A DNA stretch of 64,000 nt from Phycisphaerae bacterium (lineage in GTDB: Bacteria; Planctomycetota; Phycisphaerae; UBA1845; UTPLA1), in the NCBI GenBank assembly GCA_023150615.1, contig JAKLKO010000002.1, positions 124,001 through 188,000 of the forward strand, read 5' to 3'. The translations under genes and the position numbers were made by a program. Positions 28,774 to 35,937 of this stretch are shown in pieces (position 1 is the first letter of the stretch; every line of letters begins with the position of its first letter). A model generated the notes under the pieces. It made no database searches. It saw only the letters and a list, made by a program, of their open reading frames with translations, and was not told the DNA's origin.

Positions 28774-29604
28774 CTACCACCGATCGAGGATCGGCGGATC
28801 GGGGTAGCAATCCAGTCGCCAACCATCACCCCGAAAAACCCAGTATCCGTCGTACTCGTCGCGCGGTGGCTCGTGGTTGCCCCGAATCTCGATCGTCGCC
28901 GAGTGCCCGTCGGTGAATGCCGCGTTGTACGTCCGCGGCCGGACGTGCCAGCCGCGAACGAAGATCGGCGGCGCGTTGTACACCGCCGCCTGTCCGATCG
29001 TCTCCATCAGCGCCACGGTCCGACCCGTGTCGGGGATCCGATTCACGCGCCGCAGGTAAGGGCCGTGGAAGTACCGGCTCGTGTACATCTCGATGTGATT
29101 GTTCACGCGGTAGCTCGTGCCGGTTACGTCGCGCATCGGCACATCGATCGGCAGGGCAGGATCGAAGTTGCGCGGCGCATCCTGCAGGCCCGTGTCGCCC
29201 GGACAGTGAAACAGGCGTAGATCGGTCGCCGCCGTCACCTCGCCGTACAATTGCCAGTTCAGCAACCGGTTCTCCGGGCCGAATGTCTTGCGGTAAATAT
29301 TGCCGATCGGACCGGGAATCGTCGCCGCCGATCCGCCGTACTCGTATTCGCCGTCAAACGTCCAGCCGCGCTCCGCCGCGGGATGCACGGGAATCAGGAA
29401 CCCCTCCGAATCATCGACCGAGTACGACCCGAGCGCCTGTCCGATCGATTGCAGGTTGCTCAGGCACTTGATCCGCAGCGCCTCATTGCGGGCCGCCGTC
29501 AGCGACGGCAGCAGAATGCCGATCAGAAGCGCGACGATCGCGATGACGACGAGCAGCTCCAGCAGCGTGAAGCCGCCGAGGGCCTGTGTGGAATTCGCTC
29601 GCAT
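28774..29604 (-). CDS. Type II secretion / type IV pilus pseudopilin-like protein
   Basis: The 276-residue product has a prepilin peptidase signal: GGFTLLELLVVIAIVALLIG with Glu at +5, near residues 10-30. The globular part (IKCLSNLQSIGQALGSYSVD, LFHCPGDTG, YNAAFTDGHSATI) matches the large planctomycete prepilin-like group, whose many paralogues carry a similar H...DGH-type motif near the C-terminus. The processed protein would sit in the inner membrane or in a pseudopilus. A TAGAAT lies on the minus strand at 29640-29635, placing a transcription start about 25 bases before the ATG. The gene is coupled to the zinc-ribbon gene. Confidence 0.87.
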   Translation of the reverse strand: MRANSTQALGGFTLLELLVVIAIVALLIGILLPSLTAARNEALRIKCLSNLQSIGQALGSYSVDDSEGFLIPVHPAAERGWTFDGEYEYGGSAATIPGPIGNIYRKTFGPENRLLNWQLYGEVTAATDLRLFHCPGDTGLQDAPRNFDPALPIDVPMRDVTGTSYRVNNHIEMYTSRYFHGPYLRRVNRIPDTGRTVALMETIGQAAVYNAPPIFVRGWHVRPRTYNAAFTDGHSATIEIRGNHEPPRDEYDGYWVFRGDGWRLDCYPDPPILDRW

Positions 29605-29660
29605 GACGTGAGTCCGTCCGCCGGCTCCACCTGCATTCTACCGCGTTCGAGGCCCGCCCG

Positions 29661-30908
29661 TTACCGCAAACTTCGCGCGTCAAGGCCCAGCAGGCGCCGC
29701 GCCATCCCCAGCGCGGCCGCACGGTCGCACACGTCGCCGTTGAGCTGAGCGTAGTAAACGCGTTCCAGAACGGTCCGGTAGATCGGTCCCGCCGGGATGT
29801 TCCAATCTGACAGGTCCGTCCCCGTCACCAACGGTGGGGGGGCGACCCGGTTCGGCAGAATCGACGCCACGCGCCGCATGAGCCGTCGATGCGCCTCCAA
29901 TGATTGGCGGCGCGCCCGATGCACCGCGCCCGCGAGCGCCAGCAGGTCGTCCATCGACCCGCGTGCCATCAAAAGCTTCAGGTCCGCCAGCGTCAGCGCA
30001 CGCGGGTCGAGCACTTGGGGCAGCGATGAGCAAAACCACATCACCGCCTTCCGTATTTCGTTGCTGGTCCGCAGCGCCGCGCAACTCGCTCCCACGTCCG
30101 CCGCGCCCATCGGCAGGAGGACGGCGGCCAGTCCGAGCGCGAACGAAATCCGCCGCGGCAGGTCGGAAAGCACCCGCACCGTCTCGCCAACGTGCGGAAC
30201 GAGCCGGTCTGCGGTCGACCAGAGGTGGGGGAGCAGCCCATGTCGCTCGAGGCTTCGCCACGCCTCGGCCCGCGAAGGATGTGCCAAAATCCGATCCAAC
30301 TCGTCACAGACGCGCTCGGCGCTCACCCGCCGGATGCCGGCCGCGCTGCCGGCCAGCGCCTCGGCGGTGCGCGGTTCGATGCGGAATCCGAATCGCGCCG
30401 CGAAGCGGATGGCGCGGAGGAGCCGCAGATGATCTTCCGCGAATCGCTCCGCCGGCTCGCCGATCGCGCGAACGACGCGTTGCTTCAGATCGCGCTGCCC
30501 ACCGACGTAGTCGATCACGCGCCGTCTGATCGGATCGTAGAACATCCCGTTGATCGTGAAGTCGCGCCGCGCCGCGTCCTCCTGTGGCGTGCTGAATTGA
30601 ACGCCGCTCGGGTGTCGCCCGTCGGCATAGGCCAGGTCGCTGCGAAACGTCGCCACCTCGATCCAGTGCGGACCGACTCCCACGATGACGACGCCGAACT
30701 GCACCCCCACCTTCTGAGTCCGCCGGAACAGCTTCAACAGGACGTCCGGCGTCGCGTCCGTCGCAATGTCGAAATCGTCCGCGCGACGCCGCATCAACAT
30801 GTCGCGGACGCATCCGCCCGCGAACAGCGCCGTGTACCCCGCCTCGCGAAGCGTCCGCACGATCCGCAGCGCGGCCTGACGCATCGTCAGCGACGAAGCC
30901 GTGCTCAT
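29661..30908 (-). CDS. cca: CCA tRNA nucleotidyltransferase / poly(A) polymerase family protein
   Basis: The protein (415 residues from ATG 30908) is a class II nucleotidyltransferase that adds or repairs the tRNA 3' CCA, or adds poly(A). Motifs: AGGCVRDMLMRRRADDFDIA with the metal-binding DxD, the GVQFGVVIV strand, RRDFTINGMFYDP, the RLLRAIRFAARFGF neck segment, and a helical C-terminal body. CCA-adding and poly(A) enzymes cannot be separated by eye. The frame is open to 31034, but the ATG at 30908 overlaps the rsmD stop (ATGA), which marks the true start and an rsmD-cca operon. The length is normal for bacterial enzymes without a HD domain. Confidence 0.88.
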   Translation of the reverse strand: MSTASSLTMRQAALRIVRTLREAGYTALFAGGCVRDMLMRRRADDFDIATDATPDVLLKLFRRTQKVGVQFGVVIVGVGPHWIEVATFRSDLAYADGRHPSGVQFSTPQEDAARRDFTINGMFYDPIRRRVIDYVGGQRDLKQRVVRAIGEPAERFAEDHLRLLRAIRFAARFGFRIEPRTAEALAGSAAGIRRVSAERVCDELDRILAHPSRAEAWRSLERHGLLPHLWSTADRLVPHVGETVRVLSDLPRRISFALGLAAVLLPMGAADVGASCAALRTSNEIRKAVMWFCSSLPQVLDPRALTLADLKLLMARGSMDDLLALAGAVHRARRQSLEAHRRLMRRVASILPNRVAPPPLVTGTDLSDWNIPAGPIYRTVLERVYYAQLNGDVCDRAAALGMARRLLGLDARSLR

Positions 30909-31501
30909 GCCGTCTCCCGACCCAGAAAGGCGACCGACATGCTGCCGTAGTCGCACCGCTCGGCCAGCCGCCAGCCGCCGGGCAGATCGGGCCGTGAACC
31001 GTAGTCGATCGGAAATCGCCAGACGACCATGCACCGCGCCCCGAGCTGGATCTCCCGGCCGAGCCGCGTCATCGTTCGCCCGAGCGGGGAAGCATCCGAC
31101 AGTCCGAGCGAAAGCGGATAGGGGGGATCGAGGAAGACGAGCGAATACCCGCCGCGGTCTGCCGCCGGAATCACTGCTGATTCGGCCCGGCCGGCGACGA
31201 TTCGCGCGCGGTCGGCGATCCCGAGCGATTCGACGTTGGCGCGGAGGCTTCGAATGGCTGCCGGCGATTCATCGACGAAGCAGCACCGCGCTGCGCCGCG
31301 CGAAAGCGCCTCCAGCCCCAGGCTGCCGCCGCCGCAGTACAGATCCAGCACGTCGATCGAATCCAGGAGCGAAGGCTGACCCAACCTGACGCACACGCGA
31401 TCGAACACGGCCTGCTTCACACGATCCAGAATCGGGCGCGTCTCAGCGCCGTCCGGACTCGACAGCGTTCGGCCGCGGAACTCGCCGGCGATGATGCGCA
31501 C
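30905..31501 (-). CDS. rsmD: 16S rRNA (guanine966-N2)-methyltransferase RsmD
   Basis: RsmD methylates G966 of 16S rRNA using S-adenosylmethionine. The 198-residue product shows the family start MRIIAGEFRGRTLSSPDGAE, then TRPILDRVKQAVFDRV, the cofactor motif DVLDLYCGGGSLGLEALSRG, the FVDESPAAI strand and the catalytic LVFLDPPYPL. The start is GTG at 31501. A TATAAT ends 6 bases upstream of it on the minus strand, so the mRNA is probably leaderless. The stop overlaps the start of the nucleotidyltransferase gene, joining two RNA-processing functions in one operon. Confidence 0.92.
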   Translation of the reverse strand: MRIIAGEFRGRTLSSPDGAETRPILDRVKQAVFDRVCVRLGQPSLLDSIDVLDLYCGGGSLGLEALSRGAARCCFVDESPAAIRSLRANVESLGIADRARIVAGRAESAVIPAADRGGYSLVFLDPPYPLSLGLSDASPLGRTMTRLGREIQLGARCMVVWRFPIDYGSRPDLPGGWRLAERCDYGSMSVAFLGRETA

Positions 31502-31507
31502 GGCCGG

Positions 31508-31513
31508 ATTATA
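31508..31513 (-). promoter_or_regulatory. -10 element of rsmD, leaderless position
   Basis: TATAAT on the minus strand (31513-31508) is followed by 6 bases and then the GTG start of rsmD (31501). The -35 region is weak. It faces the hisS promoter in a 104-bp divergent gap. Confidence 0.5.
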
Positions 31514-31555
31514 CGGGGAGGTCCTTCGCGCCGACGCGCACGAACGGTCCCGCGT

Positions 31556-31583
31556 TTGACGCCCCTCCGCACGGCATTAGAAT
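31556..31583 (+). promoter_or_regulatory. Promoter of hisS
   Basis: TTGACG (31556-31561) and TAGAAT (31578-31583) are 16 bp apart. Predicted start near 31590 gives a leader of about 16 bases to the ATG at 31606, too short for a T-box. Confidence 0.65.
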
Positions 31584-31605
31584 CGCGAGGCACGGTCCGA
31601 AACGG

Positions 31606-32958
31606 ATGGCCACAGTGGCACAGTCGATCCCTCCCGTCAAAGGCACGCGCGACTTCTTCCCCGAGGACTTCGCCATCCTCCGCTGGCTGACCGAGACCTG
31701 GCGCAACACGTCGCGCCGGCATGGCTTCGTCGAGTTCGACGGGCCGACCCTCGAACACCTCGAGCTCTACACGCGAAAGAGCGGCGATGAAATCGTCGAG
31801 CAGCTTTTCCATCTGACCGACCGCGGCGGACGCGACCTCGCGCTTCGCCCGGAAATGACCCCGACCCTCGCCCGGATGGTCGCGGCCCGACTCGGTTCGT
31901 TGCCGCGTCCGCTGAAGTGGTTCTGCATCCCTCGCATGTTCCGGGGCGAGCGCCCGCAGCGCGGCCGGCTGCGCGAGTTCGTGCAGTGGAACATCGACAT
32001 CCTCGGCACGGACAGTCCGACCGCCGACGCCGAATGCATCCTCGTTGCGGTCGATGCCCTCCGCGCGCTCGGCCTCACGCGAGACGATTTCGCCGTGCAT
32101 GTCAGCGACCGACGCCTCGTGGCGGCCATCCTCGCCGCGCTGGGTGTGACATCCGAGGCGATCCCGGCGGCCTTCGATCTGCTCGATAAGGCCGAGCGCC
32201 TGCCGGGAGACGAGCTCGCCCGTCGGTGGGGCGAATCGCTTGGAACGCGCGTCGATTTCGCGCGGGTGTGGGACGCGCTGGCGATGCCCGATCCGGCCGC
32301 CCTGCGCGGCGAACTGTCGAAATCCGCGGACGCAGCGGCGGTGGATCCGGTCCTGGCTCGCTTTACGGCGGTGCTCGGTGCGATACAGGATTTTGGAATT
32401 ACAGAATTCTGTAAGTTTGATCTACGCGTGGTCCGCGGCCTGGCGTACTACACAGGCGTCGTGTTCGAGGCGTACGACCGACCACGCGAATTTCGGGCCA
32501 TCCTCGGCGGCGGACGATACGACGATCTGCTCGCGATGTTTGGCGGAAAACCTCTGCCCGCCGTCGGATTCGGAATGGGCGACGCCGTCCTCCTCGAATT
32601 GCTCGCCAGCCGGCAACTGACCCGCGCCGTCGGCCTGGAACCTCCCGAGGTCTTCGTCATCGAGGCGCCGGCCGAGACCGGCGTCGCTGGGCAGGGGGGC
32701 ACCGTCCGGCGGATCCTCGCCACACTCCGCCGCGCCGGGATCGCCGCCGAGGCCGGCTACGAAGTGCAGGCGGTGGCCAAGCAGATGAAACGCGCCGCGG
32801 AGCGCGGCGTCGGGCACGTCATCTTCGTCGGCGACGAGACCCACAGCAGGGGGGTCGTCGCGGTCAAGAACATGAAGAGCGGCGAGCAGCGCGACGTGGC
32901 CGTCGACGCGCTGCTGGCTGATCCCGCGGGCGTGATCGGCGGGGCAGGCGGTGTATGA
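31606..32958 (+). CDS. hisS: Histidyl-tRNA synthetase
   Basis: This class II aminoacyl-tRNA synthetase charges tRNA-His. The 450-residue product shows IPPVKGTRDFFPED, motif 1 region LEHLELYTRKSGDEIVEQLF, LRPEMTPTLARMV, motif 2 CIPRMFRGERPQRGRLREF, the histidine motif AYYTGVVFEAY, GGGRYDDLL and motif 3 PAVGFGMGDAVL. The anticodon-binding domain occupies the last ~110 residues. ATG 31606 follows its promoter closely. The stop overlaps the ATG of the HYExAFE gene (ATGA). The protein is complete and unremarkable. Confidence 0.95.
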   Translation: MATVAQSIPPVKGTRDFFPEDFAILRWLTETWRNTSRRHGFVEFDGPTLEHLELYTRKSGDEIVEQLFHLTDRGGRDLALRPEMTPTLARMVAARLGSLPRPLKWFCIPRMFRGERPQRGRLREFVQWNIDILGTDSPTADAECILVAVDALRALGLTRDDFAVHVSDRRLVAAILAALGVTSEAIPAAFDLLDKAERLPGDELARRWGESLGTRVDFARVWDALAMPDPAALRGELSKSADAAAVDPVLARFTAVLGAIQDFGITEFCKFDLRVVRGLAYYTGVVFEAYDRPREFRAILGGGRYDDLLAMFGGKPLPAVGFGMGDAVLLELLASRQLTRAVGLEPPEVFVIEAPAETGVAGQGGTVRRILATLRRAGIAAEAGYEVQAVAKQMKRAAERGVGHVIFVGDETHSRGVVAVKNMKSGEQRDVAVDALLADPAGVIGGAGGV

Positions 32959-33503
32959 GCCGTGTCCATTACGAGATGGCGTTCGAGGCCCACCTCGAGC
33001 AAATTCACGTCCCGTTTGTCCGTGCCGAGGCAGCCCGCCGGCACGTCGTCGGTCAGGCCGGCCTGAAGTTCTTCGATTATGTGGTCTATCCGCCGACTGG
33101 CCGGGCGATTCTCGTCGACGTGAAGGGTCGAAAACGGTCCGACGGCGCCGACCGTGGCCGAAGCGGTTTCGATACCTGGGTCACGCGCCGCGATCTCGAC
33201 GGCCTGTCCGGCTGGCGGCAGGTCTTCGGTCCGAACTTCGACGCCGGGTTCGTCTTCTCGTACTGGTGGGCTGGACCGTCGGCGCCGCGTCGCGGCCTGA
33301 TGCAGTTGGCGGGGCGCTCGTACAGCTTCCTGCTGATCCTCCTGCCGGATTATCTCGAACATCAGCGGGAACGGTCGCCGCGGTGGGGGACGGTGCACCT
33401 TCGGCGGGACTCGATGATGCAGATCGCCCGCGTTCCGGAGGAGTGCTGGACGGCCTCGCGCGATCCGTGCCGCGCTGTAGGCGCAACGACCGCCCGCGTA
33501 TAA
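32955..33503 (+). CDS. HYExAFE family protein
   Basis: The 182-residue product begins MSRVHYEMAFEAHLEQIHVP and carries the HYExAFE motif (HYEMAFE) that names this planctomycete-associated family. The core resembles a PD-(D/E)xK nuclease-like alpha/beta fold: Asp in FFDYVVYPP, then RAILVDVKGRK with the Asp...LysGlyArg pattern, and QVFGPNFDAGFVFSYWW. Catalysis on nucleic acid is therefore conceivable but unproven. It is translationally coupled to hisS, whose stop it overlaps. The cellular role is unknown. Confidence 0.85.
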   Translation: MSRVHYEMAFEAHLEQIHVPFVRAEAARRHVVGQAGLKFFDYVVYPPTGRAILVDVKGRKRSDGADRGRSGFDTWVTRRDLDGLSGWRQVFGPNFDAGFVFSYWWAGPSAPRRGLMQLAGRSYSFLLILLPDYLEHQRERSPRWGTVHLRRDSMMQIARVPEECWTASRDPCRAVGATTARV

Positions 33504-33504
33504 T
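33499..33504 (+). promoter_or_regulatory. -10 element before the small membrane protein cluster
   Basis: A perfect TATAAT overlaps the stop codon of the HYExAFE gene. Its -35 is poor (CTGTAG at 18 bp). Predicted start near 33511 lies 28 bases before the ATG at 33539. Confidence 0.45.
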
Positions 33505-33538
33505 CCGCCGCGGACCGCGAGACCGTGACGTGAGCCCG

Positions 33539-33781
33539 ATGACGCTTTGGAATCGACGCAGACGCTTGCCCGCGCGGCTTGCCGCTGCGCTCGCCGCTCT
33601 GGTGGCTTCGGCGGGGGCGCTGAGCGCCCGCGCGCAGGAATTGGGCGTCGATGCCTCGCAAAGCCAGATTCCGGGCCTCAAAGAGGAAACGCCGCTCGTC
33701 GCCTGGGGTCTTTCCGCGCTCTTCTGCATCGCCAGCCTGGTCCTGGCCTTCTGGAGCAGCAAGCGGGGCCACCTGGATTGA
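33539..33781 (+). CDS. Small membrane protein with signal peptide (80 residues)
   Basis: The product starts at ATG 33539 (an in-frame GTG lies at 33530). It has an Arg-rich signal (RRRRLPARLAAALAALVASA, cleavage near ARA), about 25 exported residues and a C-terminal span (LVAWGLSALFCIASLVLAFW) followed by SSKRGHLD. Mature topology would be N-out, C-in. I do not recognise the family. Two further small membrane proteins follow within 10 bp, so all three are likely one unit. Confidence 0.7.
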   Translation: MTLWNRRRRLPARLAAALAALVASAGALSARAQELGVDASQSQIPGLKEETPLVAWGLSALFCIASLVLAFWSSKRGHLD

Positions 33782-33790
33782 GGTAAAGAC

Positions 33791-34078
33791 ATGACCAAAC
33801 GTGCGCTGATCGTCCTGCTGGTGGGGATCAACCTGATCCTCGCGGCGACCCTGATCCTGATGGCCGGCCGGCCGGCGGCCGCACTGGCGCAGGGGGCACC
33901 GCTCGCATCGAACTACCTGATGGTCTCCGGCGTCGTTCAGCAGAGCCATGACGCGCTTTACGTGATCGACCTGTCCAACCGCGAGCTGCACTGCTTCGGC
34001 GTGGATCGCACGACGAAGAAGATCATGCATCGGGGAAGCCGCGACCTGCTTCGCGATTTCCGGGCGGACCAGCGATGA
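33791..34078 (+). CDS. Small membrane-anchored protein, paralogue of the next gene
   Basis: The ATG at 33791 follows GAGGTAAAGAC. The 95-residue product has an N-terminal span or uncleaved signal (LIVLLVGINLILAATLILMA) and a short exported domain: NYLMVSGVVQQSHDALYVID, then ELHCFGVDRTTKKIM. The next protein has the same layout with DYIMVTSQFNTGTELVYVVD and AYAYDINRKQIV, so the two look like tandem duplicates. The overlap with the next gene is ATGA. The function is unknown. Confidence 0.7.
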   Translation: MTKRALIVLLVGINLILAATLILMAGRPAAALAQGAPLASNYLMVSGVVQQSHDALYVIDLSNRELHCFGVDRTTKKIMHRGSRDLLRDFRADQR

Positions 34079-34407
34079 ACCAGAACGCACCGGAGACCGG
34101 CGTCATGATCGACTCAAAGACCTTCGCCATCGGCATCCTGACCGTGACCGCCCTGATCCTCGCGGTCGGCATCGCCGTCGTCGCAACGCTGCCGCAGCCC
34201 GCCCTGGCCATCGGCCAGACCGATCGCGGCGGCGACTACATCATGGTCACCAGCCAGTTCAACACCGGGACCGAGCTGGTGTACGTCGTCGACGGCGCCA
34301 CCTCGCGCATGACCGCGTACGCCTACGACATCAACCGCAAGCAGATCGTGCCGTGGGACTGGATCGAGTTCCGCCACTTCATGCGGCCGCCGGGTGGCGG
34401 CCGGTAG
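34075..34407 (+). CDS. Small membrane-anchored protein, paralogue of the previous gene
   Basis: The 110-residue product begins at ATG 34075, overlapping the previous stop. A span (FAIGILTVTALILAVGIAVV) is followed by a domain with GGDYIMVTSQFNTGTELVYV and YAYDINRKQIVPWDWIEF. It resembles its neighbour in spacing and sequence (Y-[IL]-M-V, then a YV[IV]D element). A perfect hairpin lies across the last codons. The function is unknown; an envelope location is likely. Confidence 0.7.
   Translation: MNQNAPETGVMIDSKTFAIGILTVTALILAVGIAVVATLPQPALAIGQTDRGGDYIMVTSQFNTGTELVYVVDGATSRMTAYAYDINRKQIVPWDWIEFRHFMRPPGGGR
34384..34403 (+). terminator. Perfect 8-bp hairpin at the end of the small membrane protein cluster
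   Basis: CGGCCGCC and GGCGGCCG pair around GGGT, ending one base before the stop codon of the last gene. It lacks a following T-run, so it may be an RNA-stabilising stem or a weak terminator. Confidence 0.3.
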
Positions 34408-34458
34408 GCAGACCTCATCCTGCCGGGATTGCGAGTCTCTTCCGGATTGAAGCCCCCT

Positions 34459-34478
34459 AACGCAACATAACATGCGTT
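34459..34478. promoter_or_regulatory. Intergenic inverted repeat in an AT-rich patch
   Basis: AACGCA and TGCGTT face each other across ACATAACA, in a locally AT-rich stretch between converging genes. It lies 50 bp beyond the stop of the ArsR-like regulator gene. It could bind a dimeric regulator; no partner is shown. Confidence 0.25.
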
Positions 34479-34527
34479 ATGAGACCTTGAATCCCGCGCA
34501 CGCCCTGACCCGGCATCCATGTCCGGC

Positions 34528-35049
34528 TCACGCGCTCCGCCGCTGCCGTCGCTCCATTACGATCGTCAGCAGCAACCAAGTCCGTCCCGCGGGCGTCAGT
34601 TCGTAGTGGTTTCGGCGGCTGGCCGAAACCAGCCCCGCCCGCTCCAGCGTCCGCAGGTGGTGATAGAGCGGTCCGGGTGCCAGCCCGATCCGTGCCGCGA
34701 GTTCAGCGTGCGTTCGCGCACCGGTGAGGATCGCCCGTCCAATTCGAAGCCGGTCCACGTGGGCCAGCCCTTCGAGCGCCCGGGCCGAATCCGGGGATCG
34801 CCGTTCGGGCCTGCGACGGCGGCGGCCGTCGGACTCGTCCTGGAGGGAGATGCGTTCCCGGATCGTCCGGCGCTGTACGCCCGCCGCCGAACGGTCGTCA
34901 ATACGGACCTCGACGATGATGCCGCGCCTCGGAGGGCGTCCGCGGGTCGATCGGCGCGGCGTTGCTGACGTCCTCCGACAAGCGCGTTTTGCGTTTCGCC
35001 GACGTGCCCGGTCGGACGCCCGGCGATCGGGCTTCATGCGATCGGTCAT
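34528..35049 (-). CDS. ArsR-like winged-helix transcriptional regulator
   Basis: The last ~80 residues form a winged helix: LAHVDRLRIGRAILTGARTH, ELAARIGLAPGPLYHHLRTL with the recognition helix, and the wing RAGLVSASRRNHYELTPAGR. Before it lie about 90 Arg-rich, low-complexity residues that may be partly non-coding. I chose ATG 35049 (173 residues), but a downstream GTG is possible and the frame is open to 35163. No metal-binding Cys motif is seen. On the plus strand a TTCTGTAA direct repeat (35079-35094) lies 30 bp upstream of this start and could be part of its control region. Confidence 0.65.
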   Translation of the reverse strand: MTDRMKPDRRASDRARRRNAKRACRRTSATPRRSTRGRPPRRGIIVEVRIDDRSAAGVQRRTIRERISLQDESDGRRRRRPERRSPDSARALEGLAHVDRLRIGRAILTGARTHAELAARIGLAPGPLYHHLRTLERAGLVSASRRNHYELTPAGRTWLLLTIVMERRQRRSA

Positions 35050-35202
35050 TCCGGCTGTATCGGCCGGTAGGAACACATTTCTGTAATTCTGTAATCGTGT
35101 GGTTTGAGCCTCGGCAGGTCGAGTCGCGCCGCGTGGGCGATCCGCGCCGCAAAGGAAACTCACGGGTTCGCCGCGGCCGAGTGAACCGGCCGGGCGCGGC
35201 GG

Positions 35203-35805
35203 TCATGTCGTCCGCGGATCGGGCTTCGTCACGAACCCCGACAGGTCGATCTCCGGTCGCGCCGGCCGCACGACCTGCGATACCCGAACTCGCCGTCGAT
35301 GCCGCTCCACGAGGAGGTAAGTCACGACGTACCCGGCAATCCCGCTGACCGCCCCCACCGCCAACGACCCGAGCCAGATCTCCGTGCCGAGGGCCCCCGC
35401 CGCCTTAAGCACGCCTGTCCAGAAGGTCGGTTGCAGCGCGTCCGACAAGCTCGTCCAGCTCGACGCCTGGACCAGCGCGCAGAACTCGTCCCACTCCACG
35501 CCCGGCTCCCCGCCGCTCCAGCGGATCATCGACCGCCCCACCACCCACGTCATCCAGTACAACGGGATGGTCGTAAGGGGGTTCATCAGGATCAGCATCG
35601 GAAGGACCCCCGATGCCTTGTTGGCCCGAAGGATCGCCGCGAGCAGCCAGAATGCGAGGAACTGCAACCCCAGCGTTGGCGACCATCCGACCGCCAGGCC
35701 AAGAGCGACGCCGAGCGCAATCCGGTGCGGGGAGTCATCCAGATGGAGAATCCGCCTGTTGACCGAGATGCGCGCACGCTGGAGAAGCCGTCTGGGGTCC
35801 ATCAA
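35203..35805 (-). CDS. DUF2062 membrane protein
   Basis: The 200-residue product matches DUF2062: RILHLDDSPHRIALGVALGL, AVGWSPTLGLQFLAFWLLAA, RANKASGVLPMLILMNPLTT and IPLYWMTWVVGRSMI. Two to three spans precede a C-terminal span (LGSLAVGAVSGIAGYVVTYL) and a basic tail. The family is common in bacteria and often linked to envelope or glycosyltransferase genes, but its activity is undefined. MM at the start gives two adjacent ATGs (35805, 35802). There is no operon partner. Confidence 0.85.
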   Translation of the reverse strand: MMDPRRLLQRARISVNRRILHLDDSPHRIALGVALGLAVGWSPTLGLQFLAFWLLAAILRANKASGVLPMLILMNPLTTIPLYWMTWVVGRSMIRWSGGEPGVEWDEFCALVQASSWTSLSDALQPTFWTGVLKAAGALGTEIWLGSLAVGAVSGIAGYVVTYLLVERHRRRVRVSQVVRPARPEIDLSGFVTKPDPRTT

Positions 35806-35937
35806 CCCTCACAATCCGGGGCTGGGGCCCCTGACCGCGACCGTTACGCCTTAGTATCGTACCCGACGGGCTGGGGGAATTCGAGGATTTACCCCCCCTT
35901 CAGGTCCCCTGGCCACGGGCGACGAGAACCCGGCGGT

